Positions 7,769 through 16,200 of a stretch of DNA of 36,048 nt are shown here, piece after piece. The DNA lies in NCBI GenBank assembly GCA_017533825.1, contig JAFWIE010000061.1, positions 1 to 36,048 on the forward strand. Direction: 5' to 3'. Within the stretch, counting starts at the first letter, position 1. The number at the start of each line of letters is the position of its first letter. Both the position numbers and the translations under genes were made by a program. This DNA comes from Atopobiaceae bacterium. Lineage in GTDB: Bacteria; Actinomycetota; Coriobacteriia; Coriobacteriales; Atopobiaceae. The notes under the pieces are model-generated. The model was not told where the DNA came from and did not search any database. It saw only the letters and a program-made list of their open reading frames with translations.

Positions 7769-8701
7769 TCACTCGAACTCAATCATCAGGCTCGGGTCCG
7801 TCTCGTGTTCGGTGATGATGCCGTTGTACTCGGCTACGATGGAGGCCATTGTGTCGCGTCTTGCCTCGGCGTTGAACAGACCATGCTCGTAGACGTTTGT
7901 GGACAGGAACTGCTGTATGTCCCAGACCTCGATGCGGTCCGCTATCCCGTTGTCCTCCGCGAGGGCCCGGGCGGTGCCCACGCGCTCGCGTATGGTGATG
8001 ATGACGGGCCTCACACCAGCCCTGATGTTTGACTTGCACTTCTCCATGAGGAGCTGGCCAGCCATGGTCGTACAGTGTATGGCAACGTCACCCACCATGA
8101 AGTCGCCCGCCCTGCCCGTCTGCTCGTCGGCTGAGGACGCACCGTTGACCTCGACGTCCTCGACCAGCAGGCAGAGTTTCGCGGCAACAAGGTGCTGAAG
8201 GACGGTGCCCGCGTATGTGGCTCCGGGACTCTCCCTCTCGCGTTTCCTAGCCTGCCCAATCAGGTCGTCTATGGCGCTGTCCATAGATCGGGCGCTGTCC
8301 GAGCTCAGCTTGAACGGCATACTGTTGAAGTAGACCCTCACACGACCCACCCAATAGTCCTCAACCGCCTCGAAGTCGATATGCCCGTCGCGTTCGTAGA
8401 TGCCGTTGATGAAGTCGGCGTAGGCGTACATCAGCGACATGTTGCCCCTGTTCGTCCGTCCGCCCTCCTTGGCCAGTATCCTCGTTATGCCGTGGTCCCT
8501 GAGTATGGCCTTTACCCTTCCGCCGCCAAGCCCCTTGACCTGCCCTTCCTTCTTGGTCTTGTAGTCCTCCGGATTGATGGGCAGGGCATCGGTCGAGAAC
8601 GACCGCGTGAGAATCAGCGCAGCCGATAGGGACCCCTTACCCATCACCTTGTCCTCCTGATGCTCGCGGAAGTCGTCAAGCTCGATGTCGATGGTTCTCA
8701 T
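7769..8701 (-). CDS. DUF4928 family protein, probable restriction endonuclease partner
   Basis: 310 residues. The N-terminal block (MGKGSLSAALILTRS, GQVKGLGGGRVKAILRDHGI, RILAKEGGRTNRGN) matches DUF4928, a family repeatedly found beside C5 methyltransferases. The C-terminal half has AGDFMVGDVAIHCTTMAG and MEKCKSNIRAGVRPVIITIR: an acidic residue, a beta strand and a lysine, as in a PD-(D/E)xK nuclease core, but I cannot fix the catalytic triad. The function as endonuclease is inferred from the methyltransferase next door. It is transcribed towards that gene and away from the Sau3AI-like gene, so the two restriction systems are independently promoted. Confidence 0.7.
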   Translation of the reverse strand: MRTIDIELDDFREHQEDKVMGKGSLSAALILTRSFSTDALPINPEDYKTKKEGQVKGLGGGRVKAILRDHGITRILAKEGGRTNRGNMSLMYAYADFINGIYERDGHIDFEAVEDYWVGRVRVYFNSMPFKLSSDSARSMDSAIDDLIGQARKRERESPGATYAGTVLQHLVAAKLCLLVEDVEVNGASSADEQTGRAGDFMVGDVAIHCTTMAGQLLMEKCKSNIRAGVRPVIITIRERVGTARALAEDNGIADRIEVWDIQQFLSTNVYEHGLFNAEARRDTMASIVAEYNGIITEHETDPSLMIEFE

Positions 8702-8772
8702 GGGCGGTCCTTACGGTTCGTGGGCGTCTGCCCCTCCCTCCGATTAGTATCGGCGGGCGAGTCTCTCCGCCC

Positions 8773-8778
8773 ATTATA
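8773..8778 (-). promoter_or_regulatory. -10 element of the DUF4928 gene
   Basis: On the minus strand this reads TATAAT, about 70 bases upstream of the start codon. No good -35 is visible at 16-19 bases (nearest ACCACG/GACCAC), so it is either activator-dependent or a weak promoter. Confidence 0.4.
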
Positions 8779-9051
8779 CGTCCCCCAGTTACTATGCGTG
8801 GTCCATCCCTATCTGCTTGACGGACGAGAGGGTCAAAGACCTCGTTGCATCGCAGTATGAGAGGCTGCTCTGGTATCATCGACCTAGGAGGCACTCCATA
8901 AGAGCGCCTGCTGTCCTCCCCGCTTCGCATGTCATTTTACCCCGTCTCGTTCCAAGGGGTGGCGGGTGTGCGGAGCGGAATCTCCTCCAACAAGCGCTCG
9001 TTTGCGGTAACATCGTGCGTGGTCTGGCGTATGGGGCGATGCGTGGAGTGA
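8779..9051. other. Divergent intergenic region between the two restriction systems
   Basis: Together with the DUF4928 leader this is 350 gene-free bases. Several short frames cross it on both strands; none has family signals or a good ribosome-binding site. It must hold the promoter of the Sau3AI-like operon, but I see no clear consensus boxes there. Confidence 0.4.
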
Positions 9052-10548
9052 ATGGGAGCGGGCATTGTGGAGACGCCAAATGCAATTAGCATTGAGTACC
9101 AGTCGGTGGAGGGCATACGCGAGCGCGCGTCGAAACTCGAGGGCATGACGTTCCGTGACGTGCTCGACTTGGGAATCTATCCCGAGGGCGTAGTGCGTGA
9201 GTACAACAGCCGCAGGTACAAGGGCGGCATGGGCAACCTGCTCGAGGAGCGGTTCTTCGGATATCGCGCCAACTCGGACAGGGATCCAGACTTCGCCGAG
9301 GCAGGGGTGGAACTCAAGGCTACCTGCGTGGACAGACTCAAGAGCGGTAGGCTCTCGGCCGGAGAGCGCCTCGTGCTCACCATGATTGCCTACGACGAGC
9401 CGGTTGCGGACAGCCTCTACGATTCTCACCTGTGGCGCAAGTGCCAGCGCATGCTGCTCGTGTGGTACCTGCGTGGGCGTGGCGCCGACCCGTACGATCA
9501 GCGGATTCTCTACACGTGCATGTTCACGCCTCCCGAGGAGGACATGCGCATTATAGAGGAGGACTACAGGCTAATCACAGGTTTGGTGCTCGAGGGCCGC
9601 GCCGACGAGCTCTCCGAGTCGCTGACCACGTACCTTGGCGCATGTACCAAGGGTGCGAGCAGGGCCAAGAGCATGCGTGACCAGCCAATCTACGCGCCGG
9701 GCAAGATGGCGCGGGCGCGTGCGTTCTCCCTCAAGCGCTCCTACATGGACTACGTCCTGCACCACTACGTGATGGGCGCGCCGGAGGCCGAGAAGGTCGT
9801 AAAGGACCCGAGGGAGCTGCAGAGGCGGACCCTCGCCGAGTACGTCACCTCCACGATCAACCGCCATGTGGGCAGGACCGACCGCGAGCTCTGCTCCATG
9901 CTCGACCTCGAGTACACGGGCAACAAGGCGCAGTGGACGACCATCGCCTACCGCCTGCTGGGCATCAGGGGAGACCGCGCGGCGGAGTTCGAGAAGGCTG
10001 GCATCCGCGTGCGGACGCTCAGGCCCGAGCGGGACGGGAGGAGGCTCGTTGAGAGCTCGCCCATACTCAACATCGACTTCCTCCGTCTGGCGGCGGAGGA
10101 AGACTGGGAGGACTCGGAACTGCGCAACCTCCTCGCCGACATGCGCTACCTGTTCGTCGTGTTCCAGAAGGACCGCGAGGGCAACGCGGTCCTGCGCGGC
10201 TGCGGGCTGTGGGCGATGTCCGAGGGCACCCTGGATGGGCCCGTGCATGAGTGCTGGGAGCGCACACGCGATGCCGTGCGACGTGGCGTGAGGCTCACGA
10301 GGAAGGTCGGCCGCACCGGCAAGGTCACCTTCTCAAACGACTTCCCGGCCATATCGGACCGCCTCGTGGCGCACGTGAGGCCGAGGGCGAAGCAGTCCGC
10401 TTACCGCTTCGCCGACGGTACCGTGGTGGGCAACGTCGAGCGAGATGCCAAGCCGCTGCCAGACGGACGTTGGATGACCCGTCAGGCGTTCTGGCTTAAC
10501 AGCGACTACATGCTGGGACAGGTTTCGGATTTGGTGCGGCGAGGGTAG
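9052..10548 (+). CDS. Sau3AI/MutH-type restriction endonuclease
   Basis: 498 residues, the length of Sau3AI-type enzymes. The N-terminal domain has GGMGNLLEERFFGYR (helix with E65/E66) and DPDFAEAGVELKATCV. D80, E87 and K89 form D-x6-E-x-K, the same spacing as the catalytic triad of MutH. The second half (LLADMRYLFVVFQKD, then WAMSEGTLDG and IWER-like helices) fits the catalytically inactive MutH-like repeat of Sau3AI. The family cuts GATC. The paired methyltransferase downstream is of the M.Sau3AI type, so GATC is the likely target; this is inference. ATG 9052 has no strong ribosome-binding site, and GTG 9067 is an alternative start. Confidence 0.85.
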   Translation: MGAGIVETPNAISIEYQSVEGIRERASKLEGMTFRDVLDLGIYPEGVVREYNSRRYKGGMGNLLEERFFGYRANSDRDPDFAEAGVELKATCVDRLKSGRLSAGERLVLTMIAYDEPVADSLYDSHLWRKCQRMLLVWYLRGRGADPYDQRILYTCMFTPPEEDMRIIEEDYRLITGLVLEGRADELSESLTTYLGACTKGASRAKSMRDQPIYAPGKMARARAFSLKRSYMDYVLHHYVMGAPEAEKVVKDPRELQRRTLAEYVTSTINRHVGRTDRELCSMLDLEYTGNKAQWTTIAYRLLGIRGDRAAEFEKAGIRVRTLRPERDGRRLVESSPILNIDFLRLAAEEDWEDSELRNLLADMRYLFVVFQKDREGNAVLRGCGLWAMSEGTLDGPVHECWERTRDAVRRGVRLTRKVGRTGKVTFSNDFPAISDRLVAHVRPRAKQSAYRFADGTVVGNVERDAKPLPDGRWMTRQAFWLNSDYMLGQVSDLVRRG

Positions 10549-10581
10549 CAGACCAGCCGAACAGCGAGGATGTGTATTGCG

Positions 10582-11760
10582 ATGGCAGGATATCTCTTCA
10601 CCTTTAGCGACGAGAACGCCTTGTTCGAGGCGATGCGAAAGGGAAGGTACGCAACTCTCATGAAGGCAAAGTGGGGCGCAGCGCATCTCCCGACGCTCGG
10701 TGATTATATGACAATGCGGCCGGGCGACCGAGTCTACTTCTTCTCCAAGCGCATGGTGTACGGAATCGGCGAGATAGTGGCGCTTGCGCCCGGCTCCGTT
10801 GTGATTGAGAATCGCGATGGCGTTACCCGCAGGGGAACGCTGGGAATCGCCGAACCCGACGAATCGCTGGTCCTCGACGACCCCGTTCCACCTGCGAAGG
10901 AGGACGACCGAAGGGCCTACAGGTGGGTGGTTGCCTTCCAGGCAAGCCCCTTCATGTTCTCGCGGGGAATAGATATGGACGACTTGCTCGCGTCAAACAG
11001 GAGCGCGTTCAGATCGCTGCGTGTGTTCGAGAAGCGCTCCTTCATCGAGCTGGACGACGAGGAGGAGGTGGCATTCCGCACAGCCCTACTGCGAAAGAAC
11101 ATCGACGTGCTCAAGAATCCGTCTGCGGGAGGCACCCTGGAGCATGAGGACATCTCTGAGCATGCCAGAATCTTTCAGATTCTCCAGACAAGCAATCGTG
11201 GGTTGAGGGCGGGGGAACTCGTTGCGACCTACAGGAAGAGGAACGGAGCCCTCAGTTCCGAGGCGGCACTTGAGATTGCGCTTATCAGGCAGCTTTGGGT
11301 CGATAAGGACCAGGCAACCGCAGCTGTCTTCGGTGATTGGGACTACATCAGCCATCAGGTGGCTGCATCCCCGGCCAAGTCCATCCAGTATATGGACCGC
11401 ATGGATGTCTTCGGCTATCGGTGGCTCGACCCAAACGACCGTATCATCGAGAAGTACTTTGTAGTCGAGCTAAAGAAAGACACGGTACGTGGTGATGATT
11501 TGCAGCAGCTCATGAAGTACGTCGATTGGGTCAAGGAGGAGTATGCCAACGGCGACTACTCGCTCATTAGCGCGTTCCTGGTCGGGCACGGCATCGATGA
11601 GGCGTCGGTCGGGGCGGTGCTTCCAACCGCAGAGCGCTACAGCTTGGCCGGGTATCGCCCTCCTGTGCCGTGCCGCTGGCTTGACGTAACGCTGTTGAGA
11701 TACTCGGCGGATTCGAATGGGTACGTCTCATTCTCCGAGGCACGGATTACCAATTCTTGA
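10582..11760 (+). CDS. Possible EVE-like domain plus NucS-like nuclease, restriction accessory protein
   Basis: 392 residues from ATG 10582 (ATG 10570 is possible). The N-terminus (MAGYLFTFSDENALFEAM, then MRPGDRVYFFSKRMVYGIGE) resembles EVE/PUA-like folds that read modified bases. The C-terminal part has EKYFVVELKKDTVRGDDLQQ followed by LMKYVDWVKEEY: E297-x-K299 plus a QL.KYV helix, the layout of NucS-like PD-(D/E)xK nucleases. The gene sits 33 bases after the Sau3AI-like gene and 66 before its methyltransferase, so it is part of that operon. Inference: it could restrict DNA carrying modified cytosines, complementing a GATC enzyme that such modification blocks. The EVE assignment is tentative; the nuclease motif is clearer. 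Confidence 0.6.
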   Translation: MAGYLFTFSDENALFEAMRKGRYATLMKAKWGAAHLPTLGDYMTMRPGDRVYFFSKRMVYGIGEIVALAPGSVVIENRDGVTRRGTLGIAEPDESLVLDDPVPPAKEDDRRAYRWVVAFQASPFMFSRGIDMDDLLASNRSAFRSLRVFEKRSFIELDDEEEVAFRTALLRKNIDVLKNPSAGGTLEHEDISEHARIFQILQTSNRGLRAGELVATYRKRNGALSSEAALEIALIRQLWVDKDQATAAVFGDWDYISHQVAASPAKSIQYMDRMDVFGYRWLDPNDRIIEKYFVVELKKDTVRGDDLQQLMKYVDWVKEEYANGDYSLISAFLVGHGIDEASVGAVLPTAERYSLAGYRPPVPCRWLDVTLLRYSADSNGYVSFSEARITNS

Positions 11761-11826
11761 TCTTGTCCACCCGATCGGCTATGATTGTCATTAATCGAAT
11801 CAGTCCACAGCAGCGATTGGAGAAAC

Positions 11827-13095
11827 GTGGACACGAAAGCGACCATAAGGGTCGCCGAGCTCTTCGCGGGCGTCGGCGGCTTCCGTCTGGCATTGGACGG
11901 CTACACCAATGCAGATCACCCCGAGTTTGAGATGCCTCCTGCGGGTCCGTACGAGACCGTGTGGGCGAATCAGTGGGAGCCGCCGGGGACCGCTTCCAAG
12001 CAGTTCGCATGGCGATGCTACGAGGAGCGCTTCGGCAAGGGCTCCTGTGTCAACGAGGACATCGCCGTGGTTCTGGACAAGTACGAGGCAGGCGAGCTCG
12101 ACATCCCTGATGTCGACATGGTCGTGGGCGGCTTCCCTTGCCAGGACTACAGCGTGGCCAAGCCGCTCTCCCAGGCTGGCGGCATCGAGGGCGAGAAGGG
12201 CGTGCTGTGGTGGTCCATCTACCGTTTCCTCATGCTCAAGCTCAAGAAGCCAAAGTACTGCATCTTTGAGAACGTCGACCGTCTGCTCAAGAGCCCGGCC
12301 AGGCAGAGGGGGCGTGACTTCGCTATCATCCTCTCGTGCCTCAGCAGCCTCGGGTACTCCGTCGAGTGGCGCGTGGTGAACAGCGCCGAGTATGGGTTCC
12401 CCCAGAGGCGCAAGCGCGTGTTCATCTACGCTGAGCGCGACGCCGGCGAGTGGGACCTGCACGGGCGCATGATTGCGGGCGTCATGGCGCGGGCGCTTCC
12501 CATCATCCCGTCCGACGAGCTGCACGACGTGGACGTCAGCGAGGACCCATACGAGATCACGAGGTCTTTCAACGCGGGGGGCGGCAGAAGCCCGTTCGAG
12601 AACGCCGGCGTAATGCAGGGGGGCGTCGCGCTGGCGGGGTCCGTGACGGAGAGCTACGACGGACCGAGGGGGTGCTTGGGTGACGTGCTCGTTCCCGAGG
12701 CGGAGGTTCCGGAGGAGTACTACGTCCCCGACGATCAGCTCGGGCAGTGGAAGTGGCTCAAGGGGTCTAAGCGCATACCGCGCAAAAACAAGCGGACCGG
12801 TCACGAGTACATGTACTCGGAGGGGGCAATGGCGTTCCCGGACCTCCCGGAGAACCCGTCGAGGACCATCCTCACCGGCGAGGGCGGCAAGGGCGCGTCG
12901 CGCTTCAAGCACATCATCCGGTGCGTGGACGGGCGCTATCGCCGCCTCGTGCCTGACGAGCTTGACAGCTTGCAAGGGTTTCCCAGGGGATGGACCGACA
13001 CGGGGATGACCGACGGTAGGAGGGCCTTCTGCATGGGGAACGCGCTCGTGGTGGGCGTGCCACACCTCATCGGAAAGGTTGTCGCGGACCGTTGA
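11827..13095 (+). CDS. DNA cytosine-5 methyltransferase, M.Sau3AI type (modification enzyme 2)
   Basis: 422 residues from GTG 11827 (TTG 11785 is in frame upstream). Motifs: VAELFAGVGGFRLALDGY (I), VWANQWEP, VGGFPCQDYSVA with catalytic C105 (IV), IFENVDRLLKSPARQRGRDF (VI), EYGFPQRRKRVFIYAE (VIII) and LDSLQGFPRGWT (IX). The block ENVDRLLKSP..QRGRDF and the LWW motif are characteristic of the group containing M.Sau3AI, which makes GAT-m5C. It protects the host from the endonuclease two genes upstream. The order endonuclease, accessory nuclease, methyltransferase is unusual because self-protection is encoded last. Confidence 0.9.
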   Translation: MDTKATIRVAELFAGVGGFRLALDGYTNADHPEFEMPPAGPYETVWANQWEPPGTASKQFAWRCYEERFGKGSCVNEDIAVVLDKYEAGELDIPDVDMVVGGFPCQDYSVAKPLSQAGGIEGEKGVLWWSIYRFLMLKLKKPKYCIFENVDRLLKSPARQRGRDFAIILSCLSSLGYSVEWRVVNSAEYGFPQRRKRVFIYAERDAGEWDLHGRMIAGVMARALPIIPSDELHDVDVSEDPYEITRSFNAGGGRSPFENAGVMQGGVALAGSVTESYDGPRGCLGDVLVPEAEVPEEYYVPDDQLGQWKWLKGSKRIPRKNKRTGHEYMYSEGAMAFPDLPENPSRTILTGEGGKGASRFKHIIRCVDGRYRRLVPDELDSLQGFPRGWTDTGMTDGRRAFCMGNALVVGVPHLIGKVVADR

Positions 13096-13254
13096 GACGC
13101 TCGACATGTCACCGATGTGCGCGAATCCAAGATGCGAGGACGACGCGTTCCGGAAGAGCAAGCTCGGGTCGAGGGCACTTCATGATGAATTCCCCGATAG
13201 CGGCACGGAAAAGCGGGCTTTTCGGACGAACGACTGTGGGGAGGATTACAGAGC

Positions 13255-16200
13255 TTGGGCGAGATTGATGAGCTCATGGCCGCATTGGCGGAGTTCAATG
13301 AAACGTTAGCCTTTCAGGGGTCGATTGCAGGTGCGGATTCAGCTTGGCGCGGATACGAGCTGCAGACCCTGTACATCTGCTCTCGAATCGTCGGCGACGC
13401 GAGCGGCGATACGACATACTTTCCCGAATCTGCCGAGGACCTCCTGATCCTCGGCGGAAACGATGGGCAAAAGCGCATCGAACTCGTCCAAGTCAAGGCG
13501 CAAGACCGCCCCCTCACCCTCTCCGACATCGCCCCGAAGCAGAGGAACACATCGTACGGGAAGGATGACGCCCTGCTGGGACACACAAAGTTCTTCCTGG
13601 ACAGGGGTTTCGACGTGGACGTCCGAGTTGTCGTCTTCGGAGAGCTCGGGGAGGAGCTGGCGGGCTTCTCCTCCGGGGAATCCAGGTCAGAGGCAACGGT
13701 CCTGGAGAAGATTCGCTCCATGTATGGGGGTGGAATCGCGAGGTTCGCGAGGGGGCACATGTCGTTCGAGGCATTGGACGAGGCGGGGATAAGAGACTTG
13801 CTGCTTCGATACGTCGGATCCAGGCCGGAGGTCAGCGCATGTCCCCAAGTGCTTCTCCATCACCTAACGACGCGAGTGCGGGACTGCTCACGGCTAAGAC
13901 AATACCTATCGATGCAAGGAATCAACGAGGATATCGTGGCCCTTGGCACCAGTCTCGCAGGGCTTACGGGGCTGTCGCGGCAGTACGGTAACACGGTGCT
14001 GCCTCTGTCTCAGATGCTCACGAACGATGCTAGCGTTGACATCGCTGACGAGTATCGCGCGGGCATCAACGCCCGACCGGAGCACATCGTTGCCAACCTT
14101 GACGTTAAGAGGCCACGATGGATGGGCGAACTGGACGTTGCACTTGAGGGGGAAAAGGTCGTGGTGGTCCGAGGGGCCTCCGGACAAGGCAAGAGTACCC
14201 TCTGCTACCGATACCTATGCGACCGTGTCGAGGTCGGCGACTGCCACGTGATAACGGGCATAGACAGCGTGGAGACGGCCAGGGACGTATGCTCGTTCAT
14301 TGTCGCCCTTTGTAACGCCCGGCACGACTCCGTGCAATACGCGTACTTGGACGGAGCGAGGGACGACGGATGGGCATGGCTCGCGGAGCAGGTCTACGCC
14401 CGTGCCGACGCAAACATCAGGCTTCTCGTGAGCATTCGGGAGGAGGACTACGGACGCTCGGACCTCTCGCCAAAGCGATTCCGCTGGCGGGAGGTGGCGC
14501 TGACTTTAGAAAAGGAAGAGGCGAGGGAAATCTACGACGCATACGATTCCCCGCGCTACCCGTCATTCGAGGAATCATGGGCCAGCTTCGGAGAATCCGG
14601 GCCGCTGATGGAGTACACGTACTCGCTCGGCACAGGGTCGACGCTGCGGGGCATGCTGTCCGAGCAGGTCGGTCGACTGATTAGGGAGAAAGACGACGAC
14701 TGGATCTACGCCCTGTACCTCGCTAGCCTCGCCGGGGCCGAAGGGTCCGTCTGTTCGATTCCGGCGCTCGGGAGGACGTCGGGATGCCGCTCGATGGCCG
14801 GCTTTGTCAGGGCGGTTGACCGAGAGCACCTCCTGAGGAGGGACGGAGCGGGATTCGTTGGGCCGCTTCATCCCTACCGCTCGTCAATCATGGCGGACCT
14901 CCTCAGGGACTATTGCTTCCGCTCGATGGACGAGGTTGCGGCAGACCTCGTGGAATGCGCCGAGACGGGATGCGGGACGATGCTGGTCAACCTCCACGCG
15001 AAGCATGGCTGGAGGCCATCGAACGTCGGGCGGTTGACCGAATCGGTCGATGACTCCTGGGGTAAGTTTTCCGAGCTTCTCAAGTTCGCGCTTTGGTCTG
15101 ACGCGAGAGATACCTACGAGGAATGTGCCGGCTTGCGACGGGATCTCTCGGGCTATAACGTGTCGTCGTGGCTCCTGTTCGCATTGGGCGGCGGTATTAC
15201 CAAGGCGTTTAACGCAAGGGGGTCGGATACCTTGCTCAGCCTGGCTACCGACGAGCATTGGCACGAGGTGCTGGAGTCGCTCATAGAGAGAGCCGGCAGT
15301 TACCGAATCGAGTACGCCTCCACAAGAGCCGTGCTTGCGGCAGTCGACCTGTCCAGATATTCGGTGCCCTCCAATTCGCGTGACCTAACATCCGCCGGCT
15401 TCTGTCTCGTGCAGTTTGTGACCTGCGGAATTGTCGACAATTCGGTGTCGGCGGCCGCGCAAAGACTCTCGGACGCCTTCTCGCCGGTAGGCCTCCCTCT
15501 TTCCAGCGCCCTCGACTTCGCTCTGGGCGTCCAGCTGTGCGGGTCAAGCTTGAGCCAGGACGCGTACGTGTGCCTCGAAAGGGCGATTGACAAGGCGGAT
15601 TCAGTACTGTGGAGGGATACTTCTGGCTCGTCCATTGACTTCCTCCAGGCTCCACAGGGAGGCAAAGACAACCTGAATGACGAACTCATGGCTGCAATCC
15701 TAGACTACAGAAGGCTGTACCCGTGCAAGGAGTCGTACTGCGGGAGCCAGATTGGTGTGGACGTGTTCGTGCCGTCCGAAAGGATGCCCCCGGTCCAGAA
15801 GCACATTCCTGTGAAAAACCTTCCCATACGCTGGCTGAACGTGGCCGACCTCATGTTCTACGCCATGTGCGAGTACGACGATTCCCTTGACGATTGGGCC
15901 ACAACCATCCAGATCGTGGAGAATTCCATATCCCTTCTCGAGAGGGTCGTCGTGGGGCTTACGCGCTGGTTGGACAAGGGCTTCGAGAAGGGATTGCTGG
16001 CGCAACCTCATAGGACGCTTTCGGCGGACATCCTTAAACTCGCCAAACGTGAGGATAAGAGCTGGACGCTTGTTGACATCCCCAAGTCCGACCGCGATCC
16101 CCATGGCTTCAAGAGGCTCAGCTCTCCCGTTGACCGTAGGGCGACGAGGGTGGCAGACGAAGAACCGGTCGGCCTCGGCGGACGTAGGACGAACCCACTA

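Noticed and set aside
11800..13161. 453-residue minus-strand open frame opposite the second methyltransferase
   Set aside because: A GC-skew shadow: the plus strand carries all C5-methyltransferase motifs.
13079..13309. Small plus-strand frame with several cysteines before the giant NTPase
   Set aside because: It overlaps the NTPase start out of frame, lacks a ribosome-binding site, and its cysteines form no recognisable zinc motif.
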